From NCBI GenBank assembly GCA_038214085.1, contig JBBQSF010000027.1:1-26201 (forward strand): DNA of 26,201 bases. Direction: 5' to 3'. Position 1 is the stretch's first letter; each line of letters begins with the position of its first letter. This document shows, in pieces, positions 15,322 through 24,390 of the stretch. Origin of the DNA: JBBQSF01 sp038214085. GTDB taxonomy: Bacteria > Bacteroidota > Bacteroidia > Bacteroidales > CG2-30-32-10. The notes beneath the pieces are model-generated. The model saw only the letters and a program-made list of their open reading frames with translations. It was not told where the DNA came from and searched no databases. Position numbers and translations under genes: made by a program.

Positions 15322-18159
15322 ATGTTAAAAAAAAACGATAATACTTCCGAAATTGATAAACCAATTGTTATAAAAGGTGCCAGAGTCCACAACCTCAAAA
15401 ACATTGATATTGACCTTCCACGTAACAAGTTTATTGTAATTACAGGTTTGTCGGGTTCGGGAAAATCGTCTCTTGCATTTGATACGCTTTACGCCGAAGG
15501 GCAAAGGCGTTACGTTGAAAGCCTCAGTTCATACGCAAGGCAATTTTTGGGAAGAATGGACAAACCAGATGTTGATTTTATTAATGGAATTTCTCCAGCA
15601 ATAGCAATTCAGCAAAAAGCTTTTTCAGGAAATCCACGTTCAACCGTTGGCACATCAACAGAAATTTTTGAATACATTAAATTACTTTTTGCCCGAATTG
15701 GAAAAACATTTTCCCCCGTTTCTGGAACTGAAGTAAAACGGCATACTGTTGCAGATATCCTGAGCCTGATCTCAAAAACAGAACAAGGATCAAAGGTTAT
15801 GATTGTATCTCCAATAAAACTCCAGAACGACAGAACACTTAAACAACAACTTCAAATTGTTCTGCAGCAAGGATTTTCGAGGGTATTGTTTCATGATGAA
15901 GTTAAAAATATTGAAGATATTCTGGAAAAAGTATCAGATAATGAATGTAAAGGAAATTGCTATCTGATAATTGACCGCTTTGTTTTTGATAAGGAAAACC
16001 CGGATATGCTTTCGCGAATTGCTGACTCGGCCGAAACCGCCATGTTTGAAGGTATGGGGAAATGTCATTTGCTTATCGATTTTGGTGAGCCGTCTTATAA
16101 AAAACATCATTTTTCAAATCGTTTTGAAGCCGATGGAATTGTATTTGAAGAACCATCGGTAAACTTCTTCAGCTTTAATAACCCTTTTGGCGCGTGCAAA
16201 ACATGCGAAGGTTTTGGCAGCGTTATCGGTATTGATGAAGATATGGTAATTCCAGATAAAAGTCTTTCAGTTTATCAGAGTGCTATAGCCTGTTGGAAAG
16301 GTGAAAAAATGAGCGAATGGAAAGACCAGCTTATAATGGTTGCTTCAAAATTTGATTTCCCTGTGCATCGTCCAATTGGCGACCTAACACCAGATCAGTA
16401 CGATTTATTGTGGCAGGGAAATAAATACTTTGAAGGCATCAATGCATTTTTTAAATTTGTAGAAGAGCAAACCTATAAAATTCAATACAGGGTAATGCTT
16501 GCAAGATACAGAGGAAAAACAATATGTCCGGATTGCAAAGGAACACGACTGAGAACCGATACCAACTACGTGAAAATCGGGAATAAATCAATATCGGAAT
16601 TGCTACTTTTACCCATATCTCAATTAAGTGACTTTTTCTTTAATCTTGAACTTACGGCACATGAAAGAAAAATAGCTAAGCGATTGCTTACTGAAATTAC
16701 GAGCCGCCTTCAATTTTTACTTGATGTGGGACTAAGCTATCTTACGCTAAACCGCCCTTCGAATACGCTCTCGGGAGGCGAATCGCAAAGAATTAACCTT
16801 GCAACATATTTAGGCAGTAGTCTTGTGGGTTCAATGTACATACTTGATGAACCAAGCATAGGGCTGCATCCCCGTGATACACACCGCCTGATTTCTGTAA
16901 TAAAAAGTCTTAGAGATATCGGCAATACAGTAATAGTAGTTGAGCACGATGAGGAAATTATGCGCGCAGCGGATTATATTATTGATATGGGTCCTTTAGC
17001 TGGGATTCACGGTGGAGAAGTCGTTTTTGCAGGAACACATGAACAGATGGTTCGTGATAAAAAAAGCATGACTGCAAAATTCCTGAACAGGGAAATGGAA
17101 ATACAGATTCCTTTATATCGAAGAAAATGGAAAGAATTTATTGAATTTACAGGAGTTAGGGAAAATAATTTAAAAAAGATTGATGTTAAAATTCCCCTTA
17201 ATGTGTTAAGTGTGATAACTGGTGTAAGTGGTTCGGGAAAAACATCTCTTGTTAAAAGCATTATTTATCCTGCATTAAAAAAGATTCATGGTGGTTACGG
17301 TGAAAAAACTGGAAAATTTGATAAGATTTCCGGGGATTACATGAGTATTTCCAATGTTGAGTTTGTTGACCAGAACCCAATAGGTCGCTCCTCCCGCTCT
17401 AATCCGGTGACTTATGTGAAAGCTTATGATGAAATCAGAGAGTTATTCTCGCATCAGGCACTTGCAAAACTGAGAGCTTACAAACCAGGTTTTTTTTCGT
17501 TTAATGTTGCAGGCGGAAGATGCGAAGAATGTGAAGGCTCAGGCGAAGTACTCATTGAAATGCAATTTATGGCTGATATCCGCTTAACTTGCGAAAGTTG
17601 TAAGGGAAATCGATTTAAAGATGATATCCTTGATGTAAAATTCAAGGGCAAAAGCATTGTTGATATTTTAAATTTATCGGTAGAAGAAGCTGTTGCCTTT
17701 TTTACTGAAAATGTTACTTCAAAAAGCAGCCTAGAACATAAAATAGTTTCAAAATTAAAACCTTTGCTGGATGTCGGGCTAGGATATGTTAAACTTGGTC
17801 AGTCGTCAAATACGTTGAGCGGAGGAGAAGCTCAGCGTGTAAAACTCGCTTATTTTCTGTCGAAGGGAGATAAAGAAACACCAACACTTTTTATTTTTGA
17901 CGAGCCTTCAACAGGTTTGCATTTTTTCGACATTGAAAAACTACTTTTTTCCTTAAATGCATTGATTAATAACGGGCATACTGTACTTGTTATTGAACAC
18001 AACCATGAAATTATAAAAATGGCAGACTGGATTATCGATCTGGGTCCTGATGGCGGTGAATATGGTGGAAATATTGTATTTGAAGGTGTACCGGAAGATA
18101 TCACAAAGTCGGGGGAATCAGTTACCGGAAAATACTTAAAATTAAAAGGATATTTTTAA
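15322..18159 (+). CDS. uvrA: Excinuclease ABC subunit A (UvrA)
   Basis: 945 residues, full-length UvrA, the damage-recognition ATPase of nucleotide excision repair. Two ABC modules are present. The first has Walker A 'GLSGSGKSS' (about 42-50), then the 'QRRYVESLSSYARQFLGRMD' segment, the UvrB-binding and insertion domains, signature 'LSGGESQRINLA' and Walker B 'SMYILDEPSIGLHPRD'. The second has Walker A 'GVSGSGKTSL', a second signature 'LSGGEAQRVKLAYFL' and Walker B 'LFIFDEPSTGLHFFD'. Zinc-finger cysteine pairs are visible in 'CKTCEGFGS' with 'CPDCKGTRL', and in 'CEECEGSGE' with 'CESCKGNRF'. The gene is divergent from the sigma factor operon. A near-match -7 box (GATATTTG, 15290-15297) lies upstream but has no well-placed partner. 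Nothing appears degraded. Confidence 0.98.
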   Translation: MLKKNDNTSEIDKPIVIKGARVHNLKNIDIDLPRNKFIVITGLSGSGKSSLAFDTLYAEGQRRYVESLSSYARQFLGRMDKPDVDFINGISPAIAIQQKAFSGNPRSTVGTSTEIFEYIKLLFARIGKTFSPVSGTEVKRHTVADILSLISKTEQGSKVMIVSPIKLQNDRTLKQQLQIVLQQGFSRVLFHDEVKNIEDILEKVSDNECKGNCYLIIDRFVFDKENPDMLSRIADSAETAMFEGMGKCHLLIDFGEPSYKKHHFSNRFEADGIVFEEPSVNFFSFNNPFGACKTCEGFGSVIGIDEDMVIPDKSLSVYQSAIACWKGEKMSEWKDQLIMVASKFDFPVHRPIGDLTPDQYDLLWQGNKYFEGINAFFKFVEEQTYKIQYRVMLARYRGKTICPDCKGTRLRTDTNYVKIGNKSISELLLLPISQLSDFFFNLELTAHERKIAKRLLTEITSRLQFLLDVGLSYLTLNRPSNTLSGGESQRINLATYLGSSLVGSMYILDEPSIGLHPRDTHRLISVIKSLRDIGNTVIVVEHDEEIMRAADYIIDMGPLAGIHGGEVVFAGTHEQMVRDKKSMTAKFLNREMEIQIPLYRRKWKEFIEFTGVRENNLKKIDVKIPLNVLSVITGVSGSGKTSLVKSIIYPALKKIHGGYGEKTGKFDKISGDYMSISNVEFVDQNPIGRSSRSNPVTYVKAYDEIRELFSHQALAKLRAYKPGFFSFNVAGGRCEECEGSGEVLIEMQFMADIRLTCESCKGNRFKDDILDVKFKGKSIVDILNLSVEEAVAFFTENVTSKSSLEHKIVSKLKPLLDVGLGYVKLGQSSNTLSGGEAQRVKLAYFLSKGDKETPTLFIFDEPSTGLHFFDIEKLLFSLNALINNGHTVLVIEHNHEIIKMADWIIDLGPDGGEYGGNIVFEGVPEDITKSGESVTGKYLKLKGYF

Positions 18160-18242
18160 TTTGTTACCCGAAAAATTATATTTTTGTCATTAATAAGCTT
18201 TTTTTGCATTTTAATTGTTTTGTTATTAGTTATAAATTATAA

Positions 18243-21200
18243 ATGAAAGTCCTTTTTTCAAATACAAAAATTCCTTCACTAATTTTATTGGCAATATCGC
18301 TGTTTATTTTCCGCACTGCAGCCAATGCTCAGACACTTCATGGAAATGAAATAGGAACACCACTTGTAAAAAATTACCCACCCAAGGACTACAAAGCTTT
18401 TTCGCAAAACTGGGAAGTGGTTCAGGATAAACGAGGAATTCTGTATTTTGCAAATGGAGATGGTGTTCTGGAATTTGATGGAGTTCACTGGAACGTCATT
18501 AAAATAGCTAATAATTTTACTGTAAGTGCGCTGACTATCGACAGATTTAACAGGATATATGTTGGAAGCACTTCAGAATTTGGTTACCTCGCCCCTACCA
18601 AGTCAGGAAAACTTAACTATGTTTCACTGATCAACCGTTTTAGTGTAAAAGACAGAAAATTCAACTATATCCTGAATTTATTTATTGTTAGAGATGCCGT
18701 ATACTTTACTACTGCAGACAAGATGTACCGCTATCAAGATGGCAGGTTGCGTTTTTGGAATCTTCGCAGGCCTTCAAATTGCATTAAATTTGATAACAAT
18801 ATTTTTGTGTGGCAGAAAAACAGCGGTTTAAGGATGCTGAATAAAGATACACTGGTTCATTTTTCAGGAAGTGATTATTTCAAAAATATTCCAGTGTTCA
18901 ATATGCTTCCTTATCCTGATAAAAAAATACTTGTTGTTACACGGGACAGCGGATTATTTATTATTAACAACCCGCTTAGAAGAAAAAATATCGGAACACC
19001 AGAAATCACATACTTTTATACAGAAATAAATAATTTCATTGTCAATAACCAGTTGCTTGCTGTTACACAATTATCGAACGGTAATTATGCTTTTTCTACA
19101 TTCCGTGCGGGAACAGCAATCATTAATAAAGATGGCAAACTTCTTCAACTTTTAAATAAGACGACAGGCATCCTTAACGAAACGCATAACTTTCTGGGAC
19201 AGGACAATCAAAAAGATGTATGGATTGCATTAGACAATGGAATTGCCCGAGCAGATATTGCATCTCCCCTTAGTTTCTGGGTCGATGACCTAGGACTTAA
19301 AGGAAGTGTTATGTCTATATGCAGATACAATGATATTTTGTATGCAGGAACCTGGCAAGGAATTTATTATTTGAATAGGGCAATTGACAGAGACGCAACT
19401 GAAGATAAAATATATTCTTCGGTTTCCCGCTTTGTTCCTCTTAAAGGAGTTCAATCCCAAACCTGGGATCTTTATGAAATAAAAAACAAAAAAAATACCA
19501 AGAAAAATCTTTTACTTGCAGCTACCTCAGGAGGAATCTATACCATCAACCCTGAAAACAAACTTACGCTGATAACGAAGGAAACCGGTATCCGTATTTT
19601 GGCATCAAAAAAAGATCCTTCAACAATTTATATAGGATTGTCGGACGGAATTTTGAGTATCAACATAAAATATAAAGGCGATGAGCTGGAATTGTCTACA
19701 AAGGGAAAAATTAACGATCTCGAAGCCAAAGTAGTAAGTTTAGCCGAAGATATTAAGGGGCGGGTATGGGTTACAAGTGAATTTAACGGTGTATATATGA
19801 TTGAGCCTTCAAGTAAATCTGCAAATAATACCAATCAGCCATTAAACACAAAAATTACTGAAAAAATTACACATTTTGATACAACAAGCGGTTTGCCTTC
19901 AGGTTTTATTAGCTCATATATTATTGGAAAAAATGTAATTTTTGCATCTTACAAAGGGCTTTATATTCCTGAAGAAACTATAAAAAATGGGAAAGTCAAT
20001 CAGATCCGTTTTGTCAAAAAGAATTACCTCGGTTACGGAGCAATTGATAAATTCATGAACATCAACAACCTTATTCAGGATCAAAAAGGAAATTTATGGA
20101 TACAGCTCACGCACAAGGAAACAAGTAAAAAAATGATTTTGGTTGCACAACGCGACAAAAAAAGCAATTTTATAATAAGTACTATCCCTTTCAAGCCAAT
20201 TCCACAAACTGAAATGTATTCAATTTATCCTGAAGCAGATAACATTACTTGGTTTGGCGGAGACGATGGAATTATCAGATACGACGGCAACATAAATTTT
20301 GAGTATTCAAAGCCATATTATGCATTGGTTAGAAAAGTTACACTCAAGAATGATTCTTTAATTTTTGGAGGAAATTTTTATGAATCTGTAAATGACAGTT
20401 CAGAATATGAAGGACTTTCGGTAATTCAACCGGAAGATATGAAAGAAGATATTGCGTACAGTTTAAATTCCATCACTTTTGATTATGCTGCAACAAGTTA
20501 TTTCGATGAAACATCAAACCTATACAAAATCTTCCTTGAAGGATTTGACAAAAACTGGTCAGAATGGAATTCGCTGACAAAAAAAGAATATACCAATCTA
20601 CCTCCCGGAAAATACAAATTTCGCGTAAAAGCAAAAAACATTTTTGATAACGAAAGTCTCGAATCAACATATGAATTCCATATCCGCCCACCATGGTACC
20701 GCACTTGGTTTGCCTACTGTATTTATTTGATTATTTTAGGTTATCTGATTTTCTCAATCGTAAAATATAGCAACAAACGACTGAGGGAAGCCAAAATAAG
20801 ATTAGAAGATGTTATTAAAGAGCGTACAGAGGAAATTATCAAACAAAAAAAAGAAATTGAACGCGAAAAAGAGAAAGCTGAGAAATTACTGCTAAATATT
20901 CTTCCCTTTAAAATTGCTGAAGAACTTAAAATGTTCGGTCATGCAAAAACAAAAACATTTGAATTGACAAGCGTGATGTTCAGTGATTTTAAAGATTTTA
21001 CTATTATTGCCCAGAAACTGGATCCTCAGGATCTGATAGCTCAGTTGAACAGATGCTTCATGTTTTTTGACGATGTGTGCGTTAGGCATAATATCGAAAA
21101 AATAAAAACGGTTGGAGACTCCTATATGTGTGCTGGTGGTGTTCCTATCCGCAACAAAACCAACCCTGTGGATATTATCCTTGCAGCTTTTGAAATGCGA

Positions 21201-21587
21201 GATTATATAAATAAGGTCAAGAAAGAGCAATCTGAAAAAGGATTAATGCTTTGGAAAGTAAGGATAGGTGTCAATACTGGTCCAGTTATTTCCGGTGTTG
21301 TTGGCAAAAAGAAATTTGCTTATGATATATGGGGCGACACGGTGAATACAGCCAGTAGAATGGAACAAGCCAGTATGCCAAATAAGATTAACATTTCCGA
21401 AGACACTTATGCTTATGTTAAGGACTTTTTTGAATTTATTTACCGCGGTAAAATTCCGGTAAAACATAAAGGAGAAACTGATATGTATTTTGTTGAACGC
21501 ATTAAACCTGAACTTTCAGTAGACCCTGAAGGAACTATCCCCAATCAGAAATTCTGGGAATTATACGAAAAAATAAATAAATTATAA
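18243..21587 (+). CDS. Propeller/Y_Y_Y sensor fused to a class III adenylate cyclase
   Basis: 1114 residues. Signal peptide 1 to about 29 (ends A-N-A-Q). A long periplasmic beta-propeller region (about 30-740) follows, with two-component-regulator-propeller style repeats such as 'ILYFANGDGVLEFDGVHWNV' and 'DVWIALDNGIARADI'. A Y_Y_Y domain (about 745-815) contains 'FLEGFDKNWSEWNSLTKKEY' and 'LPPGKYKFRVKAKN'. Then a membrane helix (about 820-840), a coiled coil (about 843-883), linker 'LLLNILPFKIAEELKMFG' and cyclase domain. Metal ligands Asp915 and Asp959, ATP-selecting Lys955 and Asp1028, Asn1035 and Arg1039 are all present, predicting cAMP. The usual Gly in the D-x-x-G-F-T motif is Asp918. 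Such sensors normally end in a histidine kinase. The HD hydrolase starts 11 bp downstream. A -7-like TATTTTTG lies at 18179-18186 with a poorly spaced TTTG. Confidence 0.93.
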   Translation: MKVLFSNTKIPSLILLAISLFIFRTAANAQTLHGNEIGTPLVKNYPPKDYKAFSQNWEVVQDKRGILYFANGDGVLEFDGVHWNVIKIANNFTVSALTIDRFNRIYVGSTSEFGYLAPTKSGKLNYVSLINRFSVKDRKFNYILNLFIVRDAVYFTTADKMYRYQDGRLRFWNLRRPSNCIKFDNNIFVWQKNSGLRMLNKDTLVHFSGSDYFKNIPVFNMLPYPDKKILVVTRDSGLFIINNPLRRKNIGTPEITYFYTEINNFIVNNQLLAVTQLSNGNYAFSTFRAGTAIINKDGKLLQLLNKTTGILNETHNFLGQDNQKDVWIALDNGIARADIASPLSFWVDDLGLKGSVMSICRYNDILYAGTWQGIYYLNRAIDRDATEDKIYSSVSRFVPLKGVQSQTWDLYEIKNKKNTKKNLLLAATSGGIYTINPENKLTLITKETGIRILASKKDPSTIYIGLSDGILSINIKYKGDELELSTKGKINDLEAKVVSLAEDIKGRVWVTSEFNGVYMIEPSSKSANNTNQPLNTKITEKITHFDTTSGLPSGFISSYIIGKNVIFASYKGLYIPEETIKNGKVNQIRFVKKNYLGYGAIDKFMNINNLIQDQKGNLWIQLTHKETSKKMILVAQRDKKSNFIISTIPFKPIPQTEMYSIYPEADNITWFGGDDGIIRYDGNINFEYSKPYYALVRKVTLKNDSLIFGGNFYESVNDSSEYEGLSVIQPEDMKEDIAYSLNSITFDYAATSYFDETSNLYKIFLEGFDKNWSEWNSLTKKEYTNLPPGKYKFRVKAKNIFDNESLESTYEFHIRPPWYRTWFAYCIYLIILGYLIFSIVKYSNKRLREAKIRLEDVIKERTEEIIKQKKEIEREKEKAEKLLLNILPFKIAEELKMFGHAKTKTFELTSVMFSDFKDFTIIAQKLDPQDLIAQLNRCFMFFDDVCVRHNIEKIKTVGDSYMCAGGVPIRNKTNPVDIILAAFEMRDYINKVKKEQSEKGLMLWKVRIGVNTGPVISGVVGKKKFAYDIWGDTVNTASRMEQASMPNKINISEDTYAYVKDFFEFIYRGKIPVKHKGETDMYFVERIKPELSVDPEGTIPNQKFWELYEKINKL

Positions 21588-21598
21588 TTTCTATTGTA

Positions 21599-22180
21599 AT
21601 GGATTATAAAGGTGCAGAGGAATATATTTTAAAAAAGCTCAGGGACGATCTTCCTGCCAATCTTTATTATCATAATGTCAATCATACTATAGATGTTGTT
21701 ACTGCTGTAGAAAAATATGCAAAATTTGAAAAAATAAAAGAAAAGGATCTTATTCTTTTAAAAACAGCAGCTGTTTATCACGACAGTGGATTTTTGATTC
21801 GTTATAATAAAAACGAAATATCTTCAGTACAGATCATTGAAGAAGTGCTTCCTGATTTTGGTTTCAGCCCAGTAGAAATAGATATTATTGCACGGATGAT
21901 TATGTGTACAGAACTGCCTTCGAAACCAAAAAATATTCTAGAAAAAATTATTTGTGATGCGGATCTTGATTATATCGGTACCAGTGAATTTTACATCAAA
22001 GGAATCCGTTTATTACGTGAATGGAACGAAAACGGAATGATTACAACACTCAAAGAATGGTATTATCAAGAACTGTATTTTTTACAGCAACATGAATATT
22101 TCACAAAATCAGCAATTTGTTTGCGTCAAGACACTAAACTACAACACCTTGCGCAGATAAAAGAGTTATTGGGCGAATAA
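21599..22180 (+). CDS. HD-domain phosphohydrolase linked to adenylate cyclase, copy 2
   Basis: 193 residues. Same family as 11489-12067, and the two align end to end without gaps. Metal-site residues are conserved: His25 and His29 in 'YYHNVNHTIDV', His61-Asp62 in 'AAVYHDSGF', and Asp120/Asp122/Asp124 in 'CDADLDYIG'. A shared 'EWNENGM' at about 141-147 and 'YFTKSAICLR' near the end mark the family. The 'YHNVNHTIDV' stretch is even closer than copy 1 to the 'YHNxxHAxDV' of class I phosphodiesterases. It sits 11 bp after one cyclase and 8 bp before another, so it is certainly in the same transcript. Proposed role: hydrolysis of the cyclic nucleotide made by its neighbours, or of another nucleotide. 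No signal peptide, so it is cytoplasmic, on the same side as the cyclase domains. Confidence 0.92.
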   Translation: MDYKGAEEYILKKLRDDLPANLYYHNVNHTIDVVTAVEKYAKFEKIKEKDLILLKTAAVYHDSGFLIRYNKNEISSVQIIEEVLPDFGFSPVEIDIIARMIMCTELPSKPKNILEKIICDADLDYIGTSEFYIKGIRLLREWNENGMITTLKEWYYQELYFLQQHEYFTKSAICLRQDTKLQHLAQIKELLGE

Positions 22181-22188
22181 TTATTTGT

Positions 22189-24384
22189 ATGTATAATCTA
22201 TACAAGTCAGGAATATTTACTGGATTATTTTTTTTAGTAGTATTTTTTTCATCAACAACACCTGCAATTGCTCAGGACTCATTGCCTGGAAAACTATATC
22301 TTAAATATTCTCTTGCCAAACACGATACTGATAAAGTTACAATACTAAACGATCTGTTTAAATTTTACCAAGATTCTGATCCCGAGAAAGCTTTTGAATA
22401 CAGCAAACAGGCGCTTGAATTGTCGAAAAATTCGTCTTTTCAAAAAGGAATAGGTTCTTCGCTGAATAATATCGGATTGTATTATTTTAATCAAGGTGAA
22501 AACGAAAAAGCCCTTGATTATTATATAAAAGCAAACAATGTTTTTGAAAATGCTGCTAACAAAAAAGGTTCAGCAATTTGCCTTGCAAATATTGGTTACC
22601 TATTCTTTATGCAGGATAATTATGTTAAAGCGATTGATTATTATTCACAATCTATTAAAGCAGCATCAATAGCCGGTGATACTTCGCGTGTAGCTTCCCT
22701 TCTGGAGAATATTGGCATTATTTATTACAACCAAGGATACTATGCTAAAGCATCCGATATGTATTTCAAATCCTTACGACTCAGGGAAAAACTTAACGAC
22801 AAGCAAGGGATAGCAAATGTTCTAGGAAATATTGGAATGATTTACGACGAACAGGGTAACCAGACAAAATCTTTAGAATATTATATCCGTTCACTTAAGC
22901 TCAGGCAAGAAATAGACGACAAACAAGGCATTGCGAATTCATTGACCAATATCGGAACCTTGTATCAGAATTCATTCAATTACAAAAAAGCACTCGAATA
23001 CTTTTCGCAAGCCTTAACCATTAATCTTGAAATTAATTATAAAACAGGAATTGCTATTTCTTACTTGAATATTGGAAATGTTCACAAATTAACTTTTGAT
23101 TATTCTAAAGCGCTGGAATATTTCAACAAAGCAAATGCAATTTATAGGGATTCGGAAAATAAATCAGGATTGGCTTCCACACTGTTTGAAATAGCCGAAG
23201 TATATTCTCTTAAAGGTGATAAAACCAATGCGCTAGCCTCCTATAAAAAAAGTGTTGAATATTCCGATTCTACGGGGATAAAAGATTTGCTTAAACTAAA
23301 TTATAAAAGTATAGCCGAAATTTATTCCGGACTCAATGATTATAAAAATGCTTTTTATTTTCTAAACCTATATTCTAATATTAAAGACAGTATTTATTCA
23401 GAAGAAACCATTAACCAAATGGTGGACATACAAGCAAAATACGAAACTGAAAAACAGCTCGAAGAGATTAATTTACTTACTAAAGAAACAGAGCTAAAAG
23501 ACATTAAACTTAATCGTGGTAAAATTCTCTTCATTTTTATTCTAAGCTTTTCTATTATTTCAGTGATTTTTGTTTTAATTATTCTCAGAGCATACAGAAA
23601 TAAGAAACAAATAAATAAAATTCTTACTACACAGAACAATCAAATTTTGGCCCAACAAAAACTCCTTTCCGAAAAAAAGAAGGAACTTGAAAATGAGAAA
23701 TCTGTTTCTGAAGGACTATTGCTGAACATTTTACCTTACGAAACGGCTGAAGAACTTAAAGCTTATGGAGCAGCATCGGTAAAAACATTTGAAAATGTTA
23801 CTGTAATGTTTACGAATTTTGTAGGATTTACAACCATTACAGAGAAAATTACTCCTGACAAGCTTATTCACGATTTGAATACGTTTTTTATTCGATTTGA
23901 TGAAATAACTAGTAAATATGGTATTGAAAAAATCAAAACCATTGGCGATGCCTACATGTGTGTTTCCGGAATGCCTATCGTAGATAAGTCAGGTGCAAAA
24001 AAGATTATTCTTGCTGCATTCGAAATGCATCATTTTGTAAATGAGGAAAATCAGAAAAAGATCAAAAACAATGAATTGCCCTGGAAAATTAGAATAGGTT
24101 TGCATACCGGTGAAATTATTGCAGGAGTTGTTGGCAAAAAGAAGTTTGCTTACGATATTTGGGGCGATACTGTGAATATTGCAAGCCGAATAGAATCGAG
24201 TTGCGAAGAAGGAAAAATAAATATTTCAGAAACAACCTATGAATTAATTTCAAGTTTTTTTGAATGTACACACCGGGGTAAAATTGCAGTGAAAAACAAA
24301 AGCGATATTGATATGTATTATGTTGAAAGAATAAAACCTGAAAAAAGCATCAGACAGGAAGGCTTTTTTCCGTTAAACCAATAA
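22189..24384 (+). CDS. TPR-sensor class III cyclase with altered metal site
   Basis: 731 residues. A signal peptide ends near 'PAIAQ' (about residue 28). A periplasmic array of about eight 40-residue tetratricopeptide units follows to about 400; many read 'DKQGIAN.L.NIG..Y...G'. Then a coiled coil, membrane helix (about 445-467), second coiled coil with linker 'LLLNILPYETAEELKAYG', and a class III cyclase domain. Lys583, Asp587, Asp656, Asn663 and Arg667 are present, so the nucleotide-selecting pair is of the ATP type. The first metal-binding Asp is replaced by Asn543 ('VMFTNFVGFT', codon AAT at 23815-23817). The enzyme may be weak, inactive, or work only as a partner of another cyclase. It follows the HD gene by 8 bp and precedes a TPR-PAS gene by 6 bp. 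Its TPR part is clearly paralogous to that next gene. Confidence 0.92.
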   Translation: MYNLYKSGIFTGLFFLVVFFSSTTPAIAQDSLPGKLYLKYSLAKHDTDKVTILNDLFKFYQDSDPEKAFEYSKQALELSKNSSFQKGIGSSLNNIGLYYFNQGENEKALDYYIKANNVFENAANKKGSAICLANIGYLFFMQDNYVKAIDYYSQSIKAASIAGDTSRVASLLENIGIIYYNQGYYAKASDMYFKSLRLREKLNDKQGIANVLGNIGMIYDEQGNQTKSLEYYIRSLKLRQEIDDKQGIANSLTNIGTLYQNSFNYKKALEYFSQALTINLEINYKTGIAISYLNIGNVHKLTFDYSKALEYFNKANAIYRDSENKSGLASTLFEIAEVYSLKGDKTNALASYKKSVEYSDSTGIKDLLKLNYKSIAEIYSGLNDYKNAFYFLNLYSNIKDSIYSEETINQMVDIQAKYETEKQLEEINLLTKETELKDIKLNRGKILFIFILSFSIISVIFVLIILRAYRNKKQINKILTTQNNQILAQQKLLSEKKKELENEKSVSEGLLLNILPYETAEELKAYGAASVKTFENVTVMFTNFVGFTTITEKITPDKLIHDLNTFFIRFDEITSKYGIEKIKTIGDAYMCVSGMPIVDKSGAKKIILAAFEMHHFVNEENQKKIKNNELPWKIRIGLHTGEIIAGVVGKKKFAYDIWGDTVNIASRIESSCEEGKINISETTYELISSFFECTHRGKIAVKNKSDIDMYYVERIKPEKSIRQEGFFPLNQ

Positions 24385-24390
24385 ACCGAA

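Noticed and set aside
18160..18186. Promoter for the propeller-cyclase operon (TTTG ... TATTTTTG)
   Set aside because: The -7 box is perfect but the gap to the TTTG is only 15 bases, below the usual 19-21; too weak to list as a feature.
20892..21230. Minus-strand ORF of 112 codons inside the propeller cyclase
   Set aside because: It is antisense to the highly conserved catalytic domain and its translation has no recognisable pattern.
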